From contig PWNO01000023.1 in NCBI GenBank assembly GCA_003557765.1, positions 1 to 28,197 on the forward strand: 28,197 nt of DNA. The letters are read 5' to 3'. The stretch's first letter is position 1. Each line of letters opens with the position of its first letter. The stretch comes from Bacteroidales bacterium. GTDB lineage: Bacteria > Bacteroidota > Bacteroidia > Bacteroidales > UBA7960. The notes under the pieces are model-generated. The model was not told the DNA's origin, searched no databases, and worked only from the letters and a program-made list of their open reading frames with translations. Position numbers and translations under genes: made by a program. Positions 9,423 through 17,869 of the stretch are shown here, in pieces.

Positions 9423-11123
9423 ATGGACTTTGGTTTTTTTGACTTCCTCACTTTGTTCGGCTCATTGAGTTTGTTTCTCTTTGGGATGAAGACGATGAGT
9501 GAGGGCATTCAGAAGTTTGCAGGCGACAAGATGCGTTCCATTCTTGCCGCCATGACATCCAACCGTTTCATAGGGGTCCTGACTGGCTTTTTGCTGACTA
9601 CCCTCGTGCAATCCTCTTCCGCATCCACCGTGATGGTGGTGAGCTTTGTAAATGCCGGTCTCATGTCGCTGGTGCAAAGCATCGGGGTGATCATGGGAGC
9701 AAACATTGGCACCACCACCACAGCCTGGCTGATATCACTGCTGGGCTTTGAAATGAACATTTCTGCACTATCCATTCCCCTCATAGGAATAAGCTTTCCG
9801 CTGTTGCTTAGCTCACGCGAGCGTTTCAATTCTATGGGGCAAATGCTTCTTGGTTTTGCCCTGCTGTTTATGGGCCTTGACTTTCTCCGGGCTTCCGTGC
9901 CCGACCTGGATGCAAACCCCCAAATGTTCAGATTCCTGCAAGACCTGACCGGCTATGGCGCATACAGTACGTTTATCTTTTTGGCCCTGGGTACCTTACT
10001 TACCATTGTGCTGCAGTCATCAAGCGCCACCATGGCACTTACCATTGTAATGTGTAATTATGGATGGATAGGATTTGAACACGGTGCAGCCATAGTCCTT
10101 GGGGAAAATGTTGGCACCACGATCACAGCCAACCTCGCCGCACTGGTGGGCAATGTACATGCCAAACGAACAGCCATGGCCCACCTCTTTTTCAATATCC
10201 TGGGCATCATTTGGATGCTTCTGATATTTGGTTTTTTTCTTGAGAAAATTGACCAGTTTATGATGCAGTTTGGCATGGGTTCACCCATGATGAATCCCAC
10301 AAGGATACCCATTGGCCTGTCCATCTTTCACACCGTCTTCAACATCAGCAATACGCTCTTGCTCATAGGTTTTATAAAATACCTCGTGATCCTGGTGGAA
10401 TATGTATTGCCTTCAAGGGGCAAGAAGTTCGAGAGGCCACACCTGGAATATTTCAGCAGTGGATTCCTGCATATGGCTGAACTTTCCGTTTTCCAGGCAA
10501 AAAAGGAGGTGAGGAAGTATGCCGAACTCGCACACCGCATGTTTAATTTTATCCCCGCATCCATCATAGAAACAGACAAGAAGGAATTCCAGAATATATT
10601 GGAAAAAGTAAGCAAATACGAAGAAATCACCGACAGGGTTGAGGTAGAAATCACCACCTTCCTGATCAAGATATCCAGAAAACAACTCAGCAGCCAGGCT
10701 GCCGAAGAGCTGCGACGCATGCGTGTGGTGAGCAGCGAAGTGGAAAAGATCGGTGACGTTTGCTATAAGATGTCCTCGCTACTGGCAGAAAAGCGCAAGG
10801 AGAAAATATACTTTACCCCTGCACAGCGAAGTGACCTGTTTGAAATGTTCAAGCTGGTAAACAATGCGTTTGAACTCATGCTGCACAACATGCAGGTCAG
10901 CACGCTCGGGGCACGCAAAAACCTGCCTGAGGCCAACCAGCTGGAAAAGGAGATCAATGCGTTTCGTGACCAGGTACGCACCACAGTGATTGACGACATG
11001 GAAAAAGATCCCACACACGTGAAAAGTGCTTTTTATTTTAACAAGCTGATCACCTCTTGTGAAAAGATAGGTGATACCATCCTGAATATTAATGAAGCTG
11101 TTGCCGGAATCAATATTGAATAA
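9423..11123 (+). CDS. Na+/phosphate cotransporter family protein with PhoU-like domain (NptA/YjbB type)
   Basis: A 566-residue inner-membrane protein. The first 330 residues or so contain two inverted Na/Pi-cotransporter II repeats with the hallmark QSSSAS (63-68) and QSSSAT (198-203) motifs, each followed by a GxNxGTT motif (GANIGTTTTAW, GENVGTTITAN). After the membrane part, residues of about 355-560 form a helical PhoU-like domain (RMRVVSSEVEKIGDVCYKMSS, KLITSCEKIGDTILNINEA). Family members such as E. coli YjbB export or exchange phosphate, while vertebrate NPT2 imports it; direction cannot be told from sequence. It is monocistronic as far as can be seen, and no pst or pho genes lie nearby. 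Confidence 0.9.
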   Translation: MDFGFFDFLTLFGSLSLFLFGMKTMSEGIQKFAGDKMRSILAAMTSNRFIGVLTGFLLTTLVQSSSASTVMVVSFVNAGLMSLVQSIGVIMGANIGTTTTAWLISLLGFEMNISALSIPLIGISFPLLLSSRERFNSMGQMLLGFALLFMGLDFLRASVPDLDANPQMFRFLQDLTGYGAYSTFIFLALGTLLTIVLQSSSATMALTIVMCNYGWIGFEHGAAIVLGENVGTTITANLAALVGNVHAKRTAMAHLFFNILGIIWMLLIFGFFLEKIDQFMMQFGMGSPMMNPTRIPIGLSIFHTVFNISNTLLLIGFIKYLVILVEYVLPSRGKKFERPHLEYFSSGFLHMAELSVFQAKKEVRKYAELAHRMFNFIPASIIETDKKEFQNILEKVSKYEEITDRVEVEITTFLIKISRKQLSSQAAEELRRMRVVSSEVEKIGDVCYKMSSLLAEKRKEKIYFTPAQRSDLFEMFKLVNNAFELMLHNMQVSTLGARKNLPEANQLEKEINAFRDQVRTTVIDDMEKDPTHVKSAFYFNKLITSCEKIGDTILNINEAVAGINIE

Positions 11124-11210
11124 CCATATAAGGCCAAAGTCATTATCGGAATCTTATCAATATTTTATAAACATATTATGCAAATAGACTGTTTTGTCCT
11201 TTATTATCCC

Positions 11211-11240
11211 TATTTTTGTATAATGATTTGATTATTTTTG
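11211..11240 (+). promoter_or_regulatory. Tandem Bacteroidota-type -7 elements upstream of the TPR histidine kinase
   Basis: Two perfect copies of TATTTTTG (consensus TAnnTTTG) lie at 11211-11218 and 11233-11240, 22 bases apart, and the kinase ATG is at 11269. TTTTG runs lie 14 bases before each, shorter than the usual spacing of about 19 bases for the -33 element. The region is very A/T-rich, so chance matches are possible. Confidence 0.4.
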
Positions 11241-11268
11241 CTGTTTTTTTGTCTTTTCTCCTGGTTTT

Positions 11269-13422
11269 ATGATCGTAATAAGGTATTTTGCTGCTTATTT
11301 TATTTTGCTTTGGATGTTTGGGCATGCAATGGCCTCCATCGTTATTGACGATGGTTCTTGTGCGAAAATCGATAGCCTGCAACAAGTCATCGCTGATGAA
11401 CAAGTCAGTGATTCCCTGATGATGGATGCCTACCGGCGTCTTGGATGGCAGAAGCGAAACACAAACATCCAGGAGGCACTGCAATATACCTACAACGCTC
11501 TGGAGTATGCAGAATACGTAGCATGTGCTTCATGCAAGGGCACATTGTTTGCAAATTTGGGAAACCTTTACTGGCGCAAGGGCCATTTTGAAGAGGCCTT
11601 TCATTACTTGTTCGATGCAAGGGACATTGCAGAGGACATTGAGGACCGATCGGTCTATGCACGTACCCTGAATCACCTGGGCATACTTTACAGTGGCCAG
11701 GGACTTCATGACAAGGCCCTGACACATTATTTTGAAGCATACCAGGTGTATGATGCACTTGATTCCATTGCCCATACATCCAGGGTGTTGAATAACATCG
11801 GCCTGGTTTATTTTTATATGGGAGATTATGACCAGGCGGAGGAATTTCACCACAGATCGTTGGAGATTAAACAGCATTTTGATGATGAGAGACGAAACGC
11901 CTCCTCACTGCATAACCTGGGTTTGGTCTACAAAATGCGCGGAGAACTGGATAAGGCGCGCGATTACCTTGAGCAGGCCAAGGATATTCTGGCCGATTAT
12001 CCGGAGGCACGTGACCTGGCCATCGTTTTCCGCAGCTTAGGAAAATTATATTTGCAGAAAAAGACATACGCTGAAGCCCTGATTTACCTTAATGAGGCCA
12101 AAGAAGTTTTTGTGCAGGTGGGTGATATGCGCAACATTGCAAGGGTGTTGATGTATCTCGGCGAGGTGCATTATACAAAGAAAGCCTATGCAGTCGCAGA
12201 AGACTATTTGAAGCAAAGCCTCGAGATAAGCAAAAAGTACCAGTTTCCTTCGCAAATAAAAAGTGCTTATGCCACATTGAGCGTTATGATGGTTGAAATG
12301 CAAAATTACCGGCTTGCTTATGATTATCAAAAGAAAAGCAGTGAGATTGCAGACAGCATCCAGGACAGGGAAAGCATGCAACGGATTACTGCGTTGCAAA
12401 TGCGTTATGACCGTGAGCGGAAAGCCGGTGAAATCGAATTACTGCAGAAATCCAATGAGGTCGCTGAACTGAACCTGGAGAAACAGCGGTTGTTTCAAAA
12501 GCTGCTGATCATATTTATTGTGCTGATTCTGTTCCTCCTTTTTGCCTTCTATTATCGCTTCCTGGAAACCAGAAGAACCAACCGGATACTTGAATCGCAG
12601 AAGGCAGAAATCATTGATTCCAACAATAAACTTAAAGAGCTTAATAACAAACTCATCGAAGAGAAAAGAAAGGTGGAACAACTCAATCAAAAGCTTAGGG
12701 AGTCGGAAAGCCATCTGAAAGCAGTCAACAAAACCAAAGACCAGTTTTTTTCCATCATTTCTCATGACCTTCGTAACCCTTTTGCATCCATTGTCAGTTT
12801 TTCCAGGATTTTAAAACGTGACATCCAGGACCTTAGCCGTGAGGATCTTCAGGAGCTTGCCAGGGAGCTGGACAAGTCGGTACTGAAGATCAACAGCTTG
12901 CTGGAGAACCTGTTGCAATGGTCACGTTCACAAACCGGTAAGATTAAGTTTCAGCCTGAATACTTTGAGCTGGGCTCGTTAATCAGCGAAACAATCAACC
13001 TGTTTACGGGTACCGCGCGGGAAAAGAATGTCGAAATCATTGATAACGCGGGTGATTTTATCGTATACGGTGATTTGAACATGACCGAAACCATCATCCG
13101 CGACCTGCTGTCGAATGCCATAAAGTATTCACATCCGGGAGGTCAGGTTGAAATTGCTTCGCGTAAGCTGAATGGTTTTCTTGAAGTGAGGGTAAAAGAT
13201 GATGGCGTGGGTATTCGCAAAGAGGATCAGAAAAAGCTTTTTCGCACAGATTCCTTGTTTACCACCTATGGCACCTATGATGAAAAAGGAAGTGGGCTGG
13301 GATTGTTGCTCTGCAGCGACTTTTCGAAGAAACAAGGTGGAGACATTTTTCTGGAAAGCGAAGTGGGCAAAGGAACGGTCTTCCGCTTTACAATACCCCT
13401 GGGCGCTCCTGATAAAGGTTGA
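11269..13422 (+). CDS. Membrane sensor histidine kinase with N-terminal TPR repeats
   Basis: A 717-residue protein. A hydrophobic N-terminus (about 4-22) looks like a signal peptide. About seven tetratricopeptide repeats follow (roughly 55-365, e.g. LNHLGILYSGQGLHDKALTHY), probably periplasmic. A single transmembrane helix lies at about 411-429, then a coiled coil (about 435-490) and a HisKA domain with phospho-acceptor H499 in SIISHDLRNPF. The HATPase domain has N-box N616 (DLLSNAIKYS), G1 DDGVGI (644-649) and G2 GSGLGLLL (674-681). No receiver or DNA-binding domain is fused, and no response regulator lies nearby. TPR kinases of this build are common in Bacteroidota; the signal sensed is unknown. 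Phosphotransfer to a distant regulator is inferred. Confidence 0.92.
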   Translation: MIVIRYFAAYFILLWMFGHAMASIVIDDGSCAKIDSLQQVIADEQVSDSLMMDAYRRLGWQKRNTNIQEALQYTYNALEYAEYVACASCKGTLFANLGNLYWRKGHFEEAFHYLFDARDIAEDIEDRSVYARTLNHLGILYSGQGLHDKALTHYFEAYQVYDALDSIAHTSRVLNNIGLVYFYMGDYDQAEEFHHRSLEIKQHFDDERRNASSLHNLGLVYKMRGELDKARDYLEQAKDILADYPEARDLAIVFRSLGKLYLQKKTYAEALIYLNEAKEVFVQVGDMRNIARVLMYLGEVHYTKKAYAVAEDYLKQSLEISKKYQFPSQIKSAYATLSVMMVEMQNYRLAYDYQKKSSEIADSIQDRESMQRITALQMRYDRERKAGEIELLQKSNEVAELNLEKQRLFQKLLIIFIVLILFLLFAFYYRFLETRRTNRILESQKAEIIDSNNKLKELNNKLIEEKRKVEQLNQKLRESESHLKAVNKTKDQFFSIISHDLRNPFASIVSFSRILKRDIQDLSREDLQELARELDKSVLKINSLLENLLQWSRSQTGKIKFQPEYFELGSLISETINLFTGTAREKNVEIIDNAGDFIVYGDLNMTETIIRDLLSNAIKYSHPGGQVEIASRKLNGFLEVRVKDDGVGIRKEDQKKLFRTDSLFTTYGTYDEKGSGLGLLLCSDFSKKQGGDIFLESEVGKGTVFRFTIPLGAPDKG

Positions 13423-13518
13423 TTTAGTCCCTCTTTATTATGATCGTCTGATCTGCCAGGATGGATCAGTATCCTGCCGTACCTTGATTGGGACCCGGTT
13501 TTCTCTATGCACGATGGT

Positions 13519-13549
13519 TTTGTCATTAGCGGAAATAATCGTATATTTG
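13519..13549 (+). promoter_or_regulatory. Bacteroidota-type promoter for tRNA-Leu
   Basis: A -33 element TTTG (13519-13522) and a perfect -7 element TATATTTG (13542-13549, consensus TAnnTTTG) are separated by 19 bases, the expected spacing. Transcription should start a few bases before the tRNA 5' end at 13564. Confidence 0.75.
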
Positions 13550-13563
13550 CACGCCAAATTTAT

Positions 13564-13645
13564 GCGGATGTGGCGTAATTGGTAGCCGCGCTAGACTTAG
13601 GATCTAGTGCCGAAAGGCGTGGGGGTTCGACTCCCTCCATCCGCA
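13564..13645 (+). tRNA. tRNA-Leu (anticodon UAG)
   Basis: The 7-bp acceptor stem pairs GCGGATG (13564-13570) with CATCCGC (13638-13644), with discriminator A13645. The anticodon stem CTAGA/TCTAG encloses loop CTTAGGA with anticodon TAG at 13598-13600. A long variable arm (TGCCGAAAGGCGT) makes it a class II tRNA as expected for Leu, and the T-loop region reads GGGTTCGACTCCC. The 3' CCA is not encoded. Confidence 0.97.
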
Positions 13646-13650
13646 CAAAA

Positions 13651-13697
13651 AACCCCGTAGAAGACATCAGCGCCTGGTCTGGACGGGGTTGTTTTTA
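13651..13697 (+). terminator. Intrinsic terminator after tRNA-Leu
   Basis: AACCCCGT (13651-13658) pairs with ACGGGGTT (13683-13690). The 24-base interior can fold further (AGAC/GTCT with CAG/CTG inside), giving a long interrupted hairpin, followed by GTTTTTATT. It lies 5 bases after the tRNA. Confidence 0.85.
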
Positions 13698-13758
13698 TTG
13701 TAACTGATTCACAAACAATAAAACTACCGCTGTGTGGTTTTAATAACAAATCACTTAA

Positions 13759-15168
13759 ATGGATATTACGCAAGAAAATATAGACCAGTTGGAAGCAGTG
13801 ATCAAGGTGAAACTCACCCCGGAAGATTACCGTAAGCAGGTAGACAAAGAATTGAAAAACATGCAAAAGAAGGCACAAATGCCTGGTTTCAGACCCGGAA
13901 AAGTGCCCATGGGGATGGTAAACAAGCTTTATGGAAAGAGCGTACTCGTTGAAGAAGTGAACAAGATCCTGGCAGATGCCGTGTATAACTATATCAAAGA
14001 GAATGAAATCAATGTGCTGGGCAACCCTTTGCCGGATCACGACAAGGCGAATGACATTGATTGGGATAACCAGGATGTTTTTTCCTTTGAATATCAGGTT
14101 GGCTTATCGCCGGAGATTGACCTGGAACTGAATGAAGAAATAGAGGTTGATTACTATAAAATCACAGTAGAAGATGAGATCGTGGATAACTACATCAAGG
14201 ACATCCGTAAACGATACGGCAAGATGACCAATCCTGGCGTGTCGGAGGCTGAGGATGTGCTTTATGGAGAGTTTGTCGAGATGGAAGATAAGGAAACACC
14301 CAAAACCGACGGACACACACACAAGTCGAATCTGATGATACAATATATCAAAGATGAGCAGGTGAAAACAAAACTGGTCGGTGCCAAACCGGGTGAGTCT
14401 CTGGTGGTCAACCCGCAGGAGGCTGTGCAGTCAGATACGGAAGCTGCTGCCATGCTGGGCATAAAAAAAGAGGAGCTGGAAAACTACAACCCGTTGTTCC
14501 GTTTTACCATTGAGAGCATCAGCAGGGTGGAGCCGGCCGCACTGGATGAAGAGCTTTTTAAGAAGGCTATGCCTGAAGATCACGTGGAAACAGAAGAACA
14601 GTTCAGGGAAATGCTTGCAGAACAGATCAGCAAGCAATACCAGGCGGATGCCGACAAGCATTTTAAAAATCTGGTGATGGAAAAACTGCTTGAAAAAACA
14701 CAGCTGCCCCTGCCAGAGACGTTTTTGAAGAAATGGTTGCTCGACACCAACAAAGAGGAGCTTACCGAAGATAAGGTCGAAAAGGAATTTGACCAGTTCT
14801 CTGACTCATTTCGCTGGCAGCTACTGGAAAACCACCTGCTCAAAAAGCATGAGATTGAGGTCAAGCCTGAAGAGGTCAATGAACACCTGGAAACATTTGT
14901 GAAAGCACAGCTCAAGCAATATGGACAGGGAGATGTTCCACAAGAAGTGCTTAACGAGTATGTCAAGAACATTTCCTCCAATAAGGACGAGGTCAAGAAG
15001 GTGTATGACCACCTCTTTGATCAGAAGCTGCTGGACCTTTTCAAAGAAAAGCTAAGTCTGAAAGAACAAAAGATTGGCTTTGATGACTTCGTCAAACTGG
15101 TAACTGAAAAATATAAAAAGGATCAGGCAGAAGATGCTGAAGATGCCGGATCAGAAACAGAAAAATAA
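13759..15168 (+). CDS. tig: Trigger factor
   Basis: A 469-residue ribosome-associated chaperone that holds nascent chains at the tunnel exit and has peptidyl-prolyl isomerase ancestry. The N-terminal ribosome-binding domain carries the signature GFRPGKVP (43-50) within AQMPGFRPGKVPMGMVNKLYG. The middle FKBP-like part (about 160-250) is diverged, as is common in Bacteroidota, so isomerase activity is uncertain. The C-terminal helical domain follows (about 265-430), then an acidic tail ending AEDAEDAGSETEK. It runs directly into clpP (TAA then ATG with no gap), forming the classic tig-clpP-clpX cluster. Confidence 0.94.
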   Translation: MDITQENIDQLEAVIKVKLTPEDYRKQVDKELKNMQKKAQMPGFRPGKVPMGMVNKLYGKSVLVEEVNKILADAVYNYIKENEINVLGNPLPDHDKANDIDWDNQDVFSFEYQVGLSPEIDLELNEEIEVDYYKITVEDEIVDNYIKDIRKRYGKMTNPGVSEAEDVLYGEFVEMEDKETPKTDGHTHKSNLMIQYIKDEQVKTKLVGAKPGESLVVNPQEAVQSDTEAAAMLGIKKEELENYNPLFRFTIESISRVEPAALDEELFKKAMPEDHVETEEQFREMLAEQISKQYQADADKHFKNLVMEKLLEKTQLPLPETFLKKWLLDTNKEELTEDKVEKEFDQFSDSFRWQLLENHLLKKHEIEVKPEEVNEHLETFVKAQLKQYGQGDVPQEVLNEYVKNISSNKDEVKKVYDHLFDQKLLDLFKEKLSLKEQKIGFDDFVKLVTEKYKKDQAEDAEDAGSETEK

Positions 15169-15864
15169 ATGATCATGAGCCACAGAGATGATTTCCATAA
15201 GTATGCCACCATGCACAGGGGTATCAGCAGTGTTACCATGCATGATTACAAGTCGGTTGTTGGCAATTATATCAGTCCGACGATTATCGAGGAACGCCAG
15301 TTGAACATTGCGACGATGGATGTGTTCAGCCGGCTGATGATGGATCGCATTATTTTCCTTGGTGTGCCCATCAATGATTATGTAGCAAATATTATCCAGG
15401 CCCAGCTTTTGTACCTGGAGTCGGTTGATCCCAAAAAGGACATCCAGATATATCTGAATACACCTGGCGGATCCGTATATGCTGGTCTCGGTATCTACGA
15501 TACCATGCAATATATCTCTCCTGATGTGGCGACAATCTGTACAGGCATGGCTGCTTCCATGGGTGCTGTGCTGCTTTGTGCCGGTACCACAGGTAAGCGC
15601 ACAGGGTTGAAGCATAGCCGTATCCTGATTCATCAGCCGATGGGTGGAGCTGAAGGCCAGGCCTCAGATATTGAGATCACGGCGCGAGAAATCCAGAAGA
15701 TTAAGAAAGAGCTTTATGAGATTATTGCTGACCATTCAAACCAGGATTACGAAAAAATTTGGAAGGATGCGGATCGTGATTACTGGATGACCTCACAGGA
15801 GGCCAAGGATTATGGGATGCTGGATAATGTATTGACATCCAATAAAAAAGATTCTGGCAAGTAA
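15169..15864 (+). CDS. clpP: ATP-dependent Clp protease proteolytic subunit
   Basis: A 231-residue serine peptidase forming the tetradecameric ClpP barrel. The catalytic triad is visible with the family spacing: S130 in GMAASMGA, H155 in [10 protein letters not shown] and D204 in DADRDYWM. The oligomer and substrate features [21 protein letters not shown] and [18 protein letters not shown] are intact. The N-terminal stretch of about 45 residues before IVEE-like IIEERQLN is longer than in E. coli and may be a propeptide. The ATG directly follows the tig stop, suggesting coupling. ClpX is encoded next. Confidence 0.96.
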   Translation: MIMSHRDDFHKYATMHRGISSVTMHDYKSVVGNYISPTIIEERQLNIATMDVFSRLMMDRIIFLGVPINDYVANIIQAQLLYLESVDPKKDIQIYLNTPGGSVYAGLGIYDTMQYISPDVATICTGMAASMGAVLLCAGTTGKRTGLKHSRILIHQPMGGAEGQASDIEITAREIQKIKKELYEIIADHSNQDYEKIWKDADRDYWMTSQEAKDYGMLDNVLTSNKKDSGK

Positions 15865-15917
15865 CAGTGCGCTTGCAAATCAGCGCGCTTTGCCCACGGC
15901 TAAAAACAACGGCAATC

Positions 15918-17162
15918 ATGGCAAAAGAAACCAAAAAATGTGCATTTTGCGGACGGGATTCCAGGGATGTGGGGATGCTCGTCACAGGTATCGACGCACA
16001 TATTTGTGATCGTTGTGTCGGGCAGGCCAAAAGCATCGTCGATGAAGAGAAAGCGCTGGAAGACAAAAAGAAGATACCTTCATTTAAACTTTTTAAGCCT
16101 GCTGAGATCAAAAAGCACCTTGATCAGTATGTGATTGGCCAGGAAGATGCGAAAAAAGTGCTCTCTGTGGCAGTTTACAATCATTACAAGCGCATCAACC
16201 ATACCACACCTAAGGATGAGGACCTGGATGGTGTAGAGCTGGATAAATCCAACATCGTGCTGATCGGTGAGACCGGAACGGGTAAGACGCTGATGGCCCG
16301 TACTATTGCCAAAAAGATGAAGGTCCCGTTTTGTATCGCAGATGCCACCGTGCTTACTGAGGCGGGTTATGTGGGCGAAGATGTGGAGAGCATCCTGGTG
16401 CGTTTGCTGCAGGTGGCCGATTATAACGTCACAGCTGCAGAACGTGGCATTGTATTCATTGACGAGCTGGACAAAATCGCTCGTAAGTCAGATAATCCTT
16501 CCATCACAAGGGATGTAAGTGGTGAAGGTGTGCAGCAGGCATTGCTGAAGTTGCTTGAAGGGGCTGTGGTGAACGTGCCCCCGCAGGGCGGACGTAAGCA
16601 CCCTGAGCAGAAAATGATCCAGATCAACACGCAGAAGATCTTGTTTATATGTGGTGGTGCATTTGACGGTATAGAGAAAAAGATCATGGCCCGGATGCAT
16701 GCCAATGCCATAGGCTATGGGGTAAATAAGACCGGACGTATCGACCGGGAAAATGCTTTGCAATATGTTGCTCCTCAGGATCTTAAGAGTTATGGGCTGA
16801 TCCCGGAGCTTGTCGGCCGAATACCTGTGCTTTCACACCTTAACCCCCTCGATAAGTACGCCTTGCGGCAAATTCTCACTGAGCCAAAAAACTCGCTGGT
16901 GAAGCAATACACCAAACTCTTTGAGATGGACAACAAAAAATTGGTGATCGATAATGAGGTGCTCGACTATATCGTGGATAAGGCGATAGACTTTAAACTG
17001 GGTGCTCGCGGATTGCGTTCAATATGCGAGGTAATCATGCTGGATGCCATGTATGAGATCCCATCTGATGAAGCTACCGGGGATACCTTCCACCTGAGCC
17101 TGGACTATGCCCGTGAGCGGCTTGAAAAAGCGCAGCTGGGTCGTCTGAAAGCAGCTTCCTGA
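15918..17162 (+). CDS. clpX: ATP-dependent Clp protease ATP-binding subunit ClpX
   Basis: The frame is open back to a GTG at 15867, but the ATG at 15918 gives [12 protein letters not shown], the family start, and 414 residues. The zinc-binding domain has C8, C11, C30 and C33. The AAA+ core shows Walker A GETGTGKT (117-124), pore loop GYVG (150-153), Walker [13 protein letters not shown] loop (226-228) and sensor regions ([20 protein letters not shown]). The ClpP-docking loop reads IGY (265-267) where E. coli has IGF. ClpX unfolds tagged substrates and feeds them to ClpP. It follows clpP by 53 bases. Confidence 0.97.
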   Translation: MAKETKKCAFCGRDSRDVGMLVTGIDAHICDRCVGQAKSIVDEEKALEDKKKIPSFKLFKPAEIKKHLDQYVIGQEDAKKVLSVAVYNHYKRINHTTPKDEDLDGVELDKSNIVLIGETGTGKTLMARTIAKKMKVPFCIADATVLTEAGYVGEDVESILVRLLQVADYNVTAAERGIVFIDELDKIARKSDNPSITRDVSGEGVQQALLKLLEGAVVNVPPQGGRKHPEQKMIQINTQKILFICGGAFDGIEKKIMARMHANAIGYGVNKTGRIDRENALQYVAPQDLKSYGLIPELVGRIPVLSHLNPLDKYALRQILTEPKNSLVKQYTKLFEMDNKKLVIDNEVLDYIVDKAIDFKLGARGLRSICEVIMLDAMYEIPSDEATGDTFHLSLDYARERLEKAQLGRLKAAS

Positions 17163-17226
17163 TACAGTCAAAAACATAAGCGACGCATAAGCGCAATTTT
17201 TAACAGCGAAAAATTTTTCTTATCTT

Positions 17227-17259
17227 AAAGCGTTCACTTCATTAAAGGGACGCTTTTTT
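17227..17259 (+). terminator. Intrinsic terminator after clpX, abutting the next start codon
   Basis: AAAGCGT (17227-17233) pairs perfectly with ACGCTTT (17250-17256) across a 16-base loop, followed by TTT to 17259. The ATG of the DUF4294 gene is at 17260, so the T-tract runs into the start codon. It looks like the terminator of tig-clpP-clpX, though the position also allows an attenuator role. Confidence 0.65.
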
Positions 17260-17865
17260 ATGCATAAGTCATTCATGGTATTGCTGGTTTTTCTCCTGGC
17301 TATCTTGCCAGGTGAGGAGGCATTGTGGGCTGCGGAAAACGATATACGACGCGGCAGCACAGTAACAGCAAGGGTGCATAATGGGGACACCCTCATTGTC
17401 ATGGAGCTGGCGCCTGTGAGTGTGATTGCGCCAAGGGAGTTTGGCAGTCGCAGGGAAGAGTGGCGATACAACAGGCTGGTACGGAATGTAAAGATCGTTT
17501 ATCCATATGCGCAACTTGCTGGAGCCATGTTCCGGGAGTACAGCGAAAAGATTCAGGAGCTGGAAACCGACCGTGAAAGACGTGCATTTACCGAACAGGC
17601 TGAGCAGGAGCTGCTGGACCGCTTCGAAGATGACCTCAGAAGGCTCACTTTTAGCCAGGGCCTGATCCTGATCAAATTGGTAGACAGGGAAACGCAGCAC
17701 ACATCATATGACATTGTCAGAGAATTCAGAGGCGTGTTTCGCGCTTTTTTCTGGCAGTCTATCGGGAGGCTTTTTGGGTTTGATTTGAAAACAGAGTATG
17801 ACCCACATGGTGAAGATCGCGATATTGAAGTAATCGTGAATCTGATTGAAGAGGGGTTGATTTAA
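17260..17865 (+). CDS. DUF4294 family secreted or periplasmic protein
   Basis: A 201-residue protein with a signal-peptide-like N-terminus (MHKSFMVLLVFLLAILPGEEALWA). The body has the DUF4294 pattern: NGDTLIVMELAPVSVIAPREF, then RYNRLVRNVKIVYPYAQLA, a charged helix (EKIQELETDRERRAFTEQAEQELLDRF), and RLTFSQGLILIKLVDRETQHTSYDIVREFRGVFRAFFWQSIGRLFG. The family is essentially confined to Bacteroidota and has no established function. An alternative start is the ATG at 17275. The frame closes 4 bases before the stop of the convergent sugar transferase gene. It is placed after clpX, but a terminator-like hairpin intervenes, so it may have its own promoter, which I cannot identify. Confidence 0.8.
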   Translation: MHKSFMVLLVFLLAILPGEEALWAAENDIRRGSTVTARVHNGDTLIVMELAPVSVIAPREFGSRREEWRYNRLVRNVKIVYPYAQLAGAMFREYSEKIQELETDRERRAFTEQAEQELLDRFEDDLRRLTFSQGLILIKLVDRETQHTSYDIVREFRGVFRAFFWQSIGRLFGFDLKTEYDPHGEDRDIEVIVNLIEEGLI

Positions 17866-17869
17866 GGTT

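Noticed and set aside
13457..13476. Hairpin CAGGAT/ATCCTG after the histidine kinase gene as a terminator
   Set aside because: There is no T-tract after the stem, so I do not call it an intrinsic terminator.
13597..14040. Minus-strand open frame across tRNA-Leu ending in ADGGSRTPTPFGTRS
   Set aside because: That C-terminus is the translation of the antisense of a tRNA-Leu gene, a known source of false proteins in databases. The frame also runs antisense through tig.
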